This document shows positions 1 through 7,574 of a DNA stretch of 9,603 bases, one piece after another. Under the pieces are notes generated by a model. It was not told where the DNA came from. It made no database searches and saw only the letters and a list, made by a program, of their open reading frames with translations. This DNA is from Chloroflexota bacterium (GTDB lineage Bacteria; Chloroflexota; Anaerolineae; CG2-30-64-16): contig JAKPQT010000155.1 of assembly GCA_029555885.1 (NCBI GenBank), forward strand, positions 1-9,603. The letters run 5' to 3'. The stretch's first letter is position 1; each line of letters starts with the position of its first letter. The position numbers were made by a program, and so were the translations under genes.

Positions 1-767
1 TGCGCTTCGAAAACGTCTCGTTTGCATATTTCCGCCGCCACAAGGTCCTGTCCGATGTGAGCTTCGAGGCGCGGCCCGGCCAGGTCATTGCCCTGCTCGG
101 CGCAACCGGCTCCGGCAAGTCCACGATCATCAACCTCATCCCCCGCTTCTACGACCCAACCGAGGGACGCATCACCATCGACGGCCATGACATTCGCGGG
201 GTGACGCTCAACTCGCTGCGCGACCAGGTCGGCATCGTGCTGCAGGAGACCTTGCTGTTCGCGGCGCCGATTCGGGAGAATATCGCATTCGGCCGACCGG
301 ACGCGACTGACGCGGAAATCATCGCGGCCGCGCGCGCGGCCCAGGCGCACGCGTTCATCATGGCAACCGCAGACGGCTACGACACCCACGTAGGCGAGCG
401 CGGCATTACGCTCTCCGGCGGGCAGAAGCAACGCGTCGCCATTGCCCGCGCGCTGCTCAAGGACCCGCGCATCCTCATCCTCGATGACGCCACGGCCAGC
501 GTGGACACCGAGACCGAGCATCTCATTCAGCAGGCCCTTGCGCGGCTGATGGAGGGGCGGACATCGTTCGTCATCGCGCAGCGGCTCAGCACGCTGCGCC
601 GGGCGGACCTCATCCTCGTGCTCGAAAGGGGCCGCATCGCTGCGCGCGGCACGCACGAGGAACTGCTGCGCACATCCGGTCTGTACGCGGAGGTCTATCA
701 CCGGCAATTACGGCCGGAGACCGTCGTCTCGGAGAACCCCGTCCTGACGGAGGGCATGGAATCCTAG
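1..767 (+). CDS. ABC exporter half-transporter, nucleotide-binding domain (5' truncated), degenerate-site subunit
   Basis: This is the C-terminal ATPase domain of a type IV (MDR/MsbA-like) ABC exporter subunit. The reading frame is open from base 3, so the transmembrane domain lies off the left edge, and the GTG at 57 is internal. In visible-residue numbering it has Walker A GATGSGKST (33-41), the Q-loop Gln at 81, signature LSGGQ (137-141), Walker B ILILDD ending at 162, and SVD D-loop. The residue after the Walker B Asp is Asp (codon 486-488) where active ATPases have catalytic Glu. The H-loop reads FVIAQR, so Gln (codon 579-581) replaces the switch His. Both changes are known for the degenerate-site subunit of heterodimeric exporters such as BmrC/BmrD and TM287/288. 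The complementary subunit is encoded at 1213-3060. ATP hydrolysis would power export of an unknown substrate, probably lipid, drug or peptide. Substrate cannot be read from this fragment. Confidence 0.95.
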   Translation, partial: RFENVSFAYFRRHKVLSDVSFEARPGQVIALLGATGSGKSTIINLIPRFYDPTEGRITIDGHDIRGVTLNSLRDQVGIVLQETLLFAAPIRENIAFGRPDATDAEIIAAARAAQAHAFIMATADGYDTHVGERGITLSGGQKQRVAIARALLKDPRILILDDATASVDTETEHLIQQALARLMEGRTSFVIAQRLSTLRRADLILVLERGRIAARGTHEELLRTSGLYAEVYHRQLRPETVVSENPVLTEGMES

Positions 768-802
768 CCGAATGACCTCAGCGGACGAACAGGTTGGTCT
801 GC

Positions 803-810
803 AGGGAGAG
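803..810 (+). promoter_or_regulatory. Shine-Dalgarno for the small membrane protein
   Basis: AGGGAGAG ends 9 nt before the ATG at 820. The earlier in-frame ATG at 772 has only a GGAGGG located 17 nt upstream, which is too far. This favours initiation at 820. Confidence 0.55.
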
Positions 811-819
811 AGTGCCCCT

Positions 820-1188
820 ATGAGACATCCAGTTACCCTGGCAATCATCAAGACGTTTGCGAAAGCAATCTTGCTCACCGCTGTCATCGGGGCCATCATC
901 GCGGCTATCGGTTACATCAACAAGTGGAATTCGTCGCTACCATACAGCAATGCGTTCTTCATAGCGGGTTCTCTGATGATCATTGCGGGAGCATCGGCCC
1001 GCTACGCTGCCGGTCAACAGATGAGCGCCTTCCGGTCGCTCGGCTCAGAGAGCTTCCGCGACATGAGCAGCAGCGAACGCGCAGACTTCATCGTCAACAT
1101 CAGCAGTTCGCTGAGCACGGTCATATTGGGCATACTGACAGGGATGCTGCTGATCGTCATCTCTGCGATTGCAGCGAGAATCAGATAA
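820..1188 (+). CDS. small three-TM membrane protein of unknown function between the two ABC exporter genes
   Basis: I do not recognise this gene with certainty. From the ATG at 820 it encodes 122 residues; a start at 772 would add 16 polar residues and leave only 4 nt after the preceding stop. Three hydrophobic segments are visible: AKAILLTAVIGAIIAAIGYI near the N-terminus, AFFIAGSLMIIAGASARYAAG in the middle, and a long one (SSLSTVILGILTGMLLIVISAI) at the C-terminus. A polar Ser/Glu/Arg-containing loop (SFRDMSSSERADF) separates segments 2 and 3. The 'SNAFFIAGSLMIIAG' stretch faintly recalls small DUF3899-type membrane proteins, but this is only an impression. It lies in the same orientation between the exporter halves, 24 nt before the second, so it is probably cotranscribed. 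By hand count GC is about 54% over 841-1200, against roughly 67-70% in sampled lines of the neighbouring ABC gene. It may be an accessory subunit or a later insertion. Confidence 0.75.
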   Translation: MRHPVTLAIIKTFAKAILLTAVIGAIIAAIGYINKWNSSLPYSNAFFIAGSLMIIAGASARYAAGQQMSAFRSLGSESFRDMSSSERADFIVNISSSLSTVILGILTGMLLIVISAIAARIR

Positions 1189-1212
1189 TCACGCAGTATC
1201 AAGGAAATCAAG

Positions 1213-3060
1213 GTGACTTTTTCGATCGGTTCGTCCAGCCCCGGCATGGGGCCCGGGGGTGCGCTGGAGCGGTTCGGCCAGCCGCTGGAGCGCCGCGGGT
1301 TCGACCGGCGCATCCTCGTCCGGCTGCTCGCTTATCTGCGCCCGCACGCGCGCCGCATGAGCCTCGCGCTCATGCTCATGCTGGTCGCTTCCGGCCTCGC
1401 GCTGGCCGCGCCCTATCTCGTTAAAGTCGCTATCGACCAAGACATTACTGCAGGCGACCTGCCCGGTCTGGCTCGCACGACTGCGCTGCTGGCGGGCGTC
1501 TTCCTGGCCCAGTATGCGACCTCCTCGGTCCAGCAGTACCTGCTGTCGTGGGTGGGCCAGCGCGTGCTGTCCGGCCTGCGCGGCGACCTGTTCCGCCACC
1601 TGCAGGAGCTGCATCTGGGTTATCACGACACGCACATCGTCGGCGTCACCATCTCGCGCGTCATCAGCGATGTCGGCGTCATCAACGACCTGCTATCGCA
1701 GGGCCTCGTCACGCTGATCGGAGACACCGTGGTGCTGTTCGGCATCATCGGCGTCATGCTGTCGATGAGCCCGCGGCTGGCGCTGCTGGCCTTCGCCGTG
1801 CTGCCCTTGATGCTGCTCGCTACCCTGCTGTTCACACGGCGGGCGCAGATCGCCTTTCGCAACACGCGGGCGCGCGTGGCCGCAGTGGTCGGCGACCTGG
1901 CCGAGAACATCATGGCAATGCGTGTAATCCAGGCGTTTGCCCAGGAAAATGCGTCCTATGAGCGCTTCGAGGAAGTCAACCGGGCCAACCGCGACGCGCA
2001 CATCGACGCGATGTCGCTCTCCTTCGTATTCCTGCCGACCGTGGAGTTCCTGGGGATGCTCGCAACCGCGGTGGTCTTGTGGTTCGGCGGCAAGGCCGTG
2101 GCCGCAAACGAGCTGACCCTCGGCGTGGTGGTCGCGTTCCTGGCCTATGTCTCGCGCTTCTTCCAGCCCATCCAGGAGCTCAGCCAGCTCTACACGACGG
2201 TCCAGTCTGCAATGGCCGGCGGCGAACGCGTGCTGGAGTTGCTGGACACGGAGCCTGCGGTGGCCGACCGGCCCGACGCAATCGAGATGCCGCCCATCGC
2301 AGGCCGCATCGAACTGCGCAACGTTTCCTTTGCATACCTGGAAGACCAGACGGTGCTTCACGACGTCAACCTGACGGTCGAGCCGGGCCAGACGGTCGCG
2401 CTCGTCGGACCGACTGGCGGCGGCAAGACGTCGATTGCCAGCCTCATCGCACGCTTCTACGATGTCCAAACCGGCGCGGTGTTGATCGACGGACTGGACG
2501 TGCGCGAGGTGCAGCAGCGCTCGCTGCGCCGCCAGATGGGGCTGGTGCCGCAAGACCCGTTCCTGTTCTCCGGAACGCTTGACGACAACATCCGCTTCGG
2601 CCGCGTCGACGCGGCGGAGGCGGAGGTCATCGCGGCCGCGCAACTCGCGAACGCGCACGAGTTCATCAGCGCACTGCCGGATGGCTATGCGACCGTCATC
2701 CAGGAAGGTGGCAGCAATCTCTCCGTGGGCCAGCGCCAGCTCATCTGCATCGCGCGTGCGGTGCTGGCCGACCCGCGCATCCTGATCCTGGACGAGGCGA
2801 CCGCCAGTGTGGACACCATCACCGAGGCGCTGATCCAGGATGCGCTGAAGCGACTGCTGGAGGGACGCACCGCAGTCATCATTGCGCACCGCCTCAGCAC
2901 CGTACGCGACGCGGACCTGATTTGCGTGGTGCAGGGCGGGCAGATCGTGGAACGCGGCGCACACGATGCCCTGCTGGCCGCGGGCGGCCTGTACCGCGAG
3001 CTGTACGAGCGGCAGTTCGTGGAAGAACGCACCCCTCAGCAAGCCAGAGTCACATCGTAA
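1213..3060 (+). CDS. ABC exporter half-transporter (TMD-NBD), catalytic-site subunit
   Basis: This is a complete 615-residue exporter half with a GTG start. AAGGAA (1201-1206) lies 6 nt upstream. The first ~35 residues form a Gly/Pro-rich cytoplasmic tail. The six-helix ABC transmembrane domain spans about residues 45-330, including the coupling region with the usual AFAQE motif at 241-245. The ATPase domain follows at about 365-600. Visible motifs are Walker A GPTGGGKT (399-406), Q-loop VPQD (Gln 447), signature LSVGQ (503-507), Walker B ILILDE with catalytic Glu 528, SVD D-loop, and switch His 559 in IIAHRLST. The second Gly of the signature is Val (codon 2725-2727), which weakens the site it forms with subunit 1. 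Its own Walker A/B/His are intact and would pair with the canonical LSGGQ of subunit 1. The pair therefore forms one competent and one degenerate ATP site in an inner-membrane heterodimer. Its last 11 nt overlap the convergent gene. Confidence 0.96.
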   Translation: MTFSIGSSSPGMGPGGALERFGQPLERRGFDRRILVRLLAYLRPHARRMSLALMLMLVASGLALAAPYLVKVAIDQDITAGDLPGLARTTALLAGVFLAQYATSSVQQYLLSWVGQRVLSGLRGDLFRHLQELHLGYHDTHIVGVTISRVISDVGVINDLLSQGLVTLIGDTVVLFGIIGVMLSMSPRLALLAFAVLPLMLLATLLFTRRAQIAFRNTRARVAAVVGDLAENIMAMRVIQAFAQENASYERFEEVNRANRDAHIDAMSLSFVFLPTVEFLGMLATAVVLWFGGKAVAANELTLGVVVAFLAYVSRFFQPIQELSQLYTTVQSAMAGGERVLELLDTEPAVADRPDAIEMPPIAGRIELRNVSFAYLEDQTVLHDVNLTVEPGQTVALVGPTGGGKTSIASLIARFYDVQTGAVLIDGLDVREVQQRSLRRQMGLVPQDPFLFSGTLDDNIRFGRVDAAEAEVIAAAQLANAHEFISALPDGYATVIQEGGSNLSVGQRQLICIARAVLADPRILILDEATASVDTITEALIQDALKRLLEGRTAVIIAHRLSTVRDADLICVVQGGQIVERGAHDALLAAGGLYRELYERQFVEERTPQQARVTS

Positions 3061-4114
3061 GCAGCCGCTCGATCACCCACTGAATCAACCAGACCGCCAC
3101 CGGCAGAAGCAGCGCCGCGGCCACTCCGCGCGGTGTCCCCGGCTGCCACGGCCAGGTCGGGCTCGTGAGAATGGCCTGGCGCTCAGCCCGCAGGGCGGTC
3201 AGGGCATCGTTCAAGGCGCTGGCATCGCCCAACTCCCCGCCCCCGGTTCGCCCATAGAGCAGCCCGCGCACGTGCTGCAAGACCGCCGCATTCTCCGCCA
3301 GGGCCCGGTCCTTCGCATCTACCAGGAGATTGTGCGCGCCGACGAGGGGCCAGAGGAAGGACACCAGCGCGAAAACCGGGAATAGCACGCCGAAGGCGAT
3401 GCCCGCGGCGTCGGTGATCAGGCCCGGCACGGTCGCATACCACCCGTAGGGCAGCAGCAGCAACCCGATAGCAGTGAGGGCACTCACGCGCGAGAAGTGA
3501 AACAGCGGCTGTACCTGGTCAATGTCGATGCGCGTATGCTCCATGTAGATGTGACCGATCAAGCGGAGTTGATGATAGGTGTGATAGAACAGTGCGCCGA
3601 AGACGAACCATGTCAGCACCAGCCACGCCTCGATGAAGTAGTGCTGGCCATCCGTCCAGACAAATGTCCGGAACGCCTGCGGCAGGGCAAGCCGCTCCAA
3701 CGCCACCGCTGCCGCCCCCACAGCAGCACCGACCACGCTGCACAGGAACGTCTTGTCCGTGGGTAGGGTCGTCAGCCGGTAGCGCAGTTCCTCATAGCCC
3801 ACGTCATCACATTCCAGCAGGGTCCGCATGCGTTGGAGGGCACGCGCGGCCCGCGCGTCGAGCAGATGTAGGAATGCGACCGTATAGACCGGCCCCAGCG
3901 CCAGGATGATGTGGAAAGGGTAGATGCTGCCCAGCCCGTGACCCGTATGGAGCCAGTCATTCAGAGCAAAGAGCGCGATGGCGAGCAGCCCTGCCGCCGC
4001 GTAGAGGAGCGACGCAGGCCCCCGGACGCGACCGACGCGCTCTGTCAGCCGGTCCAGCCAACTCGGCGGATAGGGCCGGATGTCCACCTGGACGGCGGGA
4101 GTTGCGATGCGCAT
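3050..4114 (-). CDS. multi-pass (about seven TM) membrane protein of unknown function
   Basis: I do not recognise the family. The ATG at 4114 gives 354 residues and is preceded by AGGATGGAG, a good ribosome-binding site; an ATG at 4123 and a longer open frame to 4237 lack one. Hydrophobic segments lie at about residues 35-54, 63-85, 123-141, 160-180, 209-225, 231-258 and 329-348. Between segments 4 and 5 is a polar loop rich in His, Tyr and Asp ([17 protein letters not shown] then [16 protein letters not shown]). Between segments 6 and 7 is a roughly 70-residue polar, helical region ([16 protein letters not shown]) that could be cytoplasmic and possibly coiled coil. There is no enzymatic motif I can name. 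It is transcribed divergently from the solute-binding protein operon and convergently with the ABC exporter, whose stop it overlaps by 11 nt. It is monocistronic in this window. The gene is real because the frame has consistent membrane-protein periodicity and a ribosome-binding site; the function is unknown. Confidence 0.85.
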   Translation of the reverse strand: MRIATPAVQVDIRPYPPSWLDRLTERVGRVRGPASLLYAAAGLLAIALFALNDWLHTGHGLGSIYPFHIILALGPVYTVAFLHLLDARAARALQRMRTLLECDDVGYEELRYRLTTLPTDKTFLCSVVGAAVGAAAVALERLALPQAFRTFVWTDGQHYFIEAWLVLTWFVFGALFYHTYHQLRLIGHIYMEHTRIDIDQVQPLFHFSRVSALTAIGLLLLPYGWYATVPGLITDAAGIAFGVLFPVFALVSFLWPLVGAHNLLVDAKDRALAENAAVLQHVRGLLYGRTGGGELGDASALNDALTALRAERQAILTSPTWPWQPGTPRGVAAALLLPVAVWLIQWVIERLLTM

Positions 4115-4117
4115 CTG

Positions 4118-4126
4118 CTCCATCCT
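4118..4126 (-). promoter_or_regulatory. Shine-Dalgarno deciding the start of the seven-TM protein
   Basis: On the minus strand the sequence reads AGGATGGAG, then CAG, then ATG at 4114. The AGGA part is spaced 8 nt from that ATG. The ATG embedded in this motif (4123) has no purine-rich site at a usable distance, so initiation at 4114 is preferred. Confidence 0.5.
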
Positions 4127-4162
4127 ACACGCAGACGACTTGGTGGGATTACTTGCGCTCCT

Positions 4163-4190
4163 ATCGTACCATAATTGCACCAATACGCAA
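4163..4190 (-). promoter_or_regulatory. candidate leftward promoter for the seven-TM gene
   Basis: On the minus strand TTGCGT (4190-4185) and TACGAT (4168-4163) are separated by 16 nt. Both boxes are only partial matches to the sigma70 consensus. The implied transcript start, near 4156, would give a leader of about 40 nt to the ATG at 4114. Support is position and weak box match only. Confidence 0.3.
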
Positions 4191-4260
4191 GCCGCCTTCG
4201 CCTGCGGGCTACAATTGCTGGTGTGAAGCCGGGCCATCTCTCTACGCTCGTTGCGCCATG

Positions 4261-4290
4261 TTGCAACTATGACGGGCTTAAGTATATAAT
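4261..4290 (+). promoter_or_regulatory. sigma70-type promoter of the solute-binding protein / phosphatase / sensor operon
   Basis: TTGCAA at 4261-4266 and a perfect TATAAT at 4285-4290 are separated by 18 nt, in an AT-rich stretch of otherwise GC-rich DNA. Transcription would begin near 4297 and leave about 85 nt of untranslated leader before the ATG at 4382. No obvious operator palindrome or riboswitch fold was recognised in the leader. Confidence 0.65.
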
Positions 4291-4381
4291 CTGCACAACG
4301 ATTTTGCTAACTGAGGATATGCGCCGGACGAGTCGATATCCGCTTACGGGTATGGTCGAGTGGGAAGAGAGACGAGGCGAC

Positions 4382-5764
4382 ATGGTTGAGATCATCCGCT
4401 CGCGCAAGAAAATGTCGCGCAAGGTTTTTCTGCGGCTGGGCGGCGCACTGCTCGGCAGCGCGGCCCTGGCTGCCTGCACGCCCCGGCGCATGGGGCTGGG
4501 CCCGCACGGCAGCAGCATCGTGCAGATGGTGTACCAGGACTGGCAGAGCGAGTACTTCTCCGGCATGGCGCAACAGATGCTGGAGCAGTTCCACGAGACG
4601 CACCCCGATATTCACGTCTTCTACACGCGCGATCCAGATAACCTCTACGAAGAGATGGTGGACGACTTCGCGGCGCAAACGCCGCCCGATGTCTTTCAGG
4701 GCTGCTGCGAGTACTTCCCCATCTGGGCGCAGAAGGGCTACCTGCTAGATTTGGGGCCGTATATCGAGGCAGACCTGGACAGGAATACGCTGGAAGACTG
4801 GGATCCGGCCCACTACAAAGCCCTATCCATTGCGGACGGCCAGCAGTTTGGCCTGCCCAAATATCAGGGCACACTGGCTCTGTACTACAATAAGGACCTG
4901 TTCGACCGTTACGGCGTTTCCCATCCGGACGACCAGTGGACCCACGGCGATTACTACCTGGCGATGCGCCGCTTCATCGCGGATCGGGCACGCATCGGCG
5001 AGAACGTAGTGTGGGGCAGCATGTTGAATGTGGCGTGGGATCGCATCCAGGTCCACGTCAACGCATGGGGCGGTCACCTCGTGGACCCATCTGACCCAAC
5101 GCGCAGCCTCATGGACCAGCCTGAGGCGCTGGCCGCGATGCAGTGGATCCGCGACCGCATGTGGGGCGACAAGGTTATGGCAACCCGGCTGGATGTGCAG
5201 GGCGACTCCACGCGCGATGCTTTCATCCGCGGCAAGGTCGCCATGGTCGAAGAAGGCTCCTGGGCACTGAAGGATATCCTGGAGAAAGCCGACTTCCGCA
5301 TCGGCGTCACCACGCTGCCATCGGGGCCGGGGGCCAAGGTCACCCTCTCGACTACCGACGCCTATGCCATCTACAGAGAAACCCGCTATCCCGAGGCGGC
5401 CTGGGATTTGATCAAGTTCCTGACGAGTGCGGAATACTGCCGGGCCATGGCGCGAACTCAGCTCTTGCAGCCCGCGCGCGCCTCGCTGGTCAACGAGTGG
5501 CTGCAATACGTGCAGCAGGCCTATCCCGAGCAGACCCGTAACATGACCCTGGCCGCGTTTACTGAGCCGCGCATCTACAACTACTCGGTCATACCAGAGA
5601 TTTTCGCGAACATGGATGCTGCCCGGCAACTGACCCTGCCTGCGTTCGAACAAATCTTCACGTTCGGGCGTGCACCGGTCGGTTCCATGCATGATGTCTC
5701 GGCGCGCGTGCAGGCTGCTCAACGGCCGGCGCAATCAGGGAAGGACAAGTCTAGTGATAGCTGA
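4382..5764 (+). CDS. extracellular solute-binding lipoprotein, family 1 (sugar-binding type)
   Basis: The 460-residue product matches the size and style of family-1 (MalE/UgpB-like) binding proteins. The ATG at 4382 is chosen because CGAGG lies 4 nt upstream and because it gives a normal export signal. That signal has SRKVFLR (12-18), a hydrophobic stretch, and lipobox LAAC with Cys 32 as the lipidation site. SRKVFLR resembles a Tat motif with Lys for the second Arg. Family-typical stretches are YLLDLGPYIE, LALYYNKDLFDRYGV, AFIRGKVAMVEEGSW and EAAWDLIKFLTS. The mature protein should sit on the outer face of the membrane and bind a carbohydrate-like or other small ligand. No ABC permease or importer ATPase accompanies it, and the next gene, a membrane sensor phosphatase, overlaps its stop by 11 nt. 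I infer a ligand-presenting role in signalling, although an uptake role with permeases encoded elsewhere is possible. Confidence 0.93.
   Translation: MVEIIRSRKKMSRKVFLRLGGALLGSAALAACTPRRMGLGPHGSSIVQMVYQDWQSEYFSGMAQQMLEQFHETHPDIHVFYTRDPDNLYEEMVDDFAAQTPPDVFQGCCEYFPIWAQKGYLLDLGPYIEADLDRNTLEDWDPAHYKALSIADGQQFGLPKYQGTLALYYNKDLFDRYGVSHPDDQWTHGDYYLAMRRFIADRARIGENVVWGSMLNVAWDRIQVHVNAWGGHLVDPSDPTRSLMDQPEALAAMQWIRDRMWGDKVMATRLDVQGDSTRDAFIRGKVAMVEEGSWALKDILEKADFRIGVTTLPSGPGAKVTLSTTDAYAIYRETRYPEAAWDLIKFLTSAEYCRAMARTQLLQPARASLVNEWLQYVQQAYPEQTRNMTLAAFTEPRIYNYSVIPEIFANMDAARQLTLPAFEQIFTFGRAPVGSMHDVSARVQAAQRPAQSGKDKSSDS
5741..5745 (+). promoter_or_regulatory. Shine-Dalgarno deciding the GTG start of the phosphatase
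   Basis: AAGGA, within AGGGAAGGA, is followed by 8 nt and then GTG at 5754. It lies inside the end of the solute-binding protein gene, whose stop (5762-5764) is downstream of that GTG, which suggests translational coupling. Confidence 0.6.
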
Positions 5765-7559
5765 GGTTGAGACTCGCAGCGAGCTACGCCCCGCGATGAG
5801 GCGTCGCGTCACCCAGCGACAACAGTGGCGCACGCGGCTGATTGCGGGGATGACGATCCTGACGCTCCTGGCTTTGGGCGGGCTGGCAACTGCGGCCTAC
5901 CTCTTTTATCGCGACGCGGCCTCGGACTTGGTGGTCGAGAACGACCGGCAGGTGGCCTTCCTGTCCGCCGTGCGCCTCAAGGACGAAATGCTGAAGTTCA
6001 CTGCGGAACTGGATGCCGTGGCGCGCTCACGCGATTTCCTTGCCCGTGACCCTGAGATCCAGGGCCGCGCGTTATCCAATGCTGCCAACCGGCTCAAGAT
6101 CTTCGATGGCGGAGCCGTGTTCATGGACTCGTTTGGCCGCGTGCTGATGACCGAGCCTCCACGCAGCGAGTTTGTCGGCAACGATTGGTCTGACCGGGAC
6201 TTCTTCCGCAGCCAGTTGCAGGTGTCCGGCCCCTTTTTCTCCAACGCCACGACCGTAGGCCCCAACGAACCGGCGGTCATCGTGGTCAGTGTTCCCGTCC
6301 TGGGCGAGAACTCGGAGCTGGTCGGCGTGCTGGCAGGCATGTTCCGTCTGGGCGAGCCGCGGGTCAGCTCGTTCTATGCAGCCATCGTCCGCCTGCGCAT
6401 CGGCGGCAGCGGCAACACCTACGTGGTGGATGGCAACGGCAAAATCCTGTACGACTCTGGCTACACGCGCATCGGCCAGTCCATGAATATGTCGCGCTAT
6501 GCACAGGCCGACCTCCCCGGCACTGCGGAACACACGCGGGATGAGGAAAACAACGACATCATCGAGGCATATGCCGGCGTGCCTGGTACGGACTGGGTGC
6601 TGATTACCGAGGACGACTGGGCCATCGCCACAGACTCCTTCCGGCGCAATTTCTCAGTTCTGGTCGTGCTTCTGGCCCTGGGAATGCTCCTGCCAACTTT
6701 CGGCGTGGCCCTCCTACTGCGCGGGCAGCGTGCCGAGATCACCGCCCAGGACCAGGCCGAGCAGGAAACCCGCATCATGCGCCAGATACGCCAGCGCATC
6801 ATCCCGCGCCACTTGCCTCTGTTACCTGGCTGGGACACTGCGGTCTACTACCATCCGACCAGCTTCGTCGGCGGGAACTTCTACGACTGCCGGTTGCTGC
6901 CCAACGGGGACCTGATGCTCTTTATCGGTGATGTGGCCGAGCGCGGGATCCCGGCTGCGCACGTCCTCGCCACTGCGCGTGCCGCGCTGCGCAGTTCAGC
7001 CTGCCAGATACTGATGCCTGCAAGTGCGCTGGAACACGCCAACAAGCTGCTCGCGCCCGAGTTGGGGCCGGATTCCGCGGTGGCCTGCCTCTATGCCAGC
7101 CTGCATCCGCCGACCGGCAGCTTCCGATACGCCAACGCAGGATTCTCTTCGCCGCTGCTCATTCGCGAAGGCGTGACATTCGAACTCCAGGGCAAGGACA
7201 GTCCCCTGGGCATGAGCCTCGACGTGGACTTCCACGAGCAGGAAGTCATCCTGCAGCCGGGAGACTGCGTTGCCTTCTACAGCGAGAGCCTGATCGAGGC
7301 ACACAAGCCGGGAGGCGCAGTTTTCGGCCTGGAACGCCTGAAAGTGGTGCTGGCGAGCAGCCAGCCTCAGGCCGGCGCGCTAACCAATAACGTACGAGAG
7401 GAGCTGCTCGCCTTCGTTGGTGAAGAGTGGCAGCAGGAGGACGATGTGACGCTCTTCGTACTGGAGCACAAGCTCACCAACGAGCCATCGACCCCGCTTG
7501 CATCCGCCCGGGATGAAGCCAATATACCCTTCTCCGCAGATACGGAGATCGACCTTTAG
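5754..7559 (+). CDS. membrane sensor protein phosphatase: dCACHE-like sensor plus SpoIIE/RsbU-type PP2C domain
   Basis: From the GTG at 5754 the product is 601 residues. TM1 lies at about 30-52. An extracytoplasmic double-CACHE (PDC)-like domain spans about 55-290, with FDGGAVFMDSFGRVLMTE, VSVPVLG and YVVDGNGKILYDSG stretches. TM2 lies at about 298-322, followed by a short helical linker and a PP2C/SpoIIE domain at about 342-572. Family landmarks include FVGGNFYD (371-378), GDVAERGIPAA (392-402), YANAGF, PLGM, PGDCVAFYSES and a final DDVTLFVL. Such phosphatases dephosphorylate Ser/Thr on STAS-type antagonists in sigma-factor partner switching. Unusually, the first metal-ligand Asp is Asn 375, and the TDG motif reads SES with Glu 511; the Asp residues in GDV (393) and DDVT (563/564) remain. 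Activity may therefore be altered or lost. It is translationally coupled to the upstream binding protein, which could deliver ligand to the CACHE domain. A 29-residue acidic tail follows the catalytic domain. Confidence 0.92.
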   Translation: MIAEVETRSELRPAMRRRVTQRQQWRTRLIAGMTILTLLALGGLATAAYLFYRDAASDLVVENDRQVAFLSAVRLKDEMLKFTAELDAVARSRDFLARDPEIQGRALSNAANRLKIFDGGAVFMDSFGRVLMTEPPRSEFVGNDWSDRDFFRSQLQVSGPFFSNATTVGPNEPAVIVVSVPVLGENSELVGVLAGMFRLGEPRVSSFYAAIVRLRIGGSGNTYVVDGNGKILYDSGYTRIGQSMNMSRYAQADLPGTAEHTRDEENNDIIEAYAGVPGTDWVLITEDDWAIATDSFRRNFSVLVVLLALGMLLPTFGVALLLRGQRAEITAQDQAEQETRIMRQIRQRIIPRHLPLLPGWDTAVYYHPTSFVGGNFYDCRLLPNGDLMLFIGDVAERGIPAAHVLATARAALRSSACQILMPASALEHANKLLAPELGPDSAVACLYASLHPPTGSFRYANAGFSSPLLIREGVTFELQGKDSPLGMSLDVDFHEQEVILQPGDCVAFYSESLIEAHKPGGAVFGLERLKVVLASSQPQAGALTNNVREELLAFVGEEWQQEDDVTLFVLEHKLTNEPSTPLASARDEANIPFSADTEIDL

Positions 7560-7574
7560 GGATGTGAAGCAACC

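Larger units (their letters stand above)
4124..4381. other. divergent intergenic region (AT-richer regulatory spacer)
   Basis: About 260 nt lie between the two divergent start regions. The base composition is visibly richer in A and T than the flanking genes. It holds the strong-looking rightward promoter at 4261-4290, a weaker candidate leftward promoter at 4163-4190, and an untranslated leader of about 85 nt before 4382. A short palindrome ATTG-CAC-CAAT occurs around 4174-4184 and overlaps the leftward candidate promoter; it is too short to call an operator. The rightward frame is open back to 4175, but the promoter lies inside it, so I treat this stretch as non-coding. Confidence 0.6.

Noticed and set aside
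924..1424. Alternative + strand frame spanning the small membrane gene and the start of the second ABC gene
   Set aside because: It is out of frame with two better-supported genes, has low-complexity Arg/His/Ala content, and has no ribosome-binding site.
1693..3042. Long open frame (449 codons) on the minus strand across the second ABC gene
   Set aside because: It is entirely antisense to a gene with all ABC motifs. The translation is rich in Arg, His, Gln and Asp with no hydrophobic or domain pattern, as expected for a mirror frame of GC-rich coding DNA.
4175..4381. In-frame upstream extension of the solute-binding protein (69 residues)
   Set aside because: It would bury the lipoprotein signal in the middle of the protein, and the TATAAT promoter (4285-4290) lies within it. 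The ATG at 4382 gives a standard signal peptide.
4823..5734. 303-codon open frame on the minus strand across the solute-binding protein
   Set aside because: Same reason: a mirror frame of a clear coding sequence, with no recognisable domain.
5670..5753. Upstream ATG start for the phosphatase
   Set aside because: It would overlap the solute-binding gene by about 95 nt with an Arg/Cys-rich N-terminus unlike the family. The GTG at 5754 has a good ribosome-binding site 8 nt away.
1..5764. The ABC genes and the solute-binding protein as one importer
   Set aside because: The ABC proteins are exporter-type TMD-NBD fusions, and they are separated from the binding protein by a convergent gene with its own divergent promoter region.
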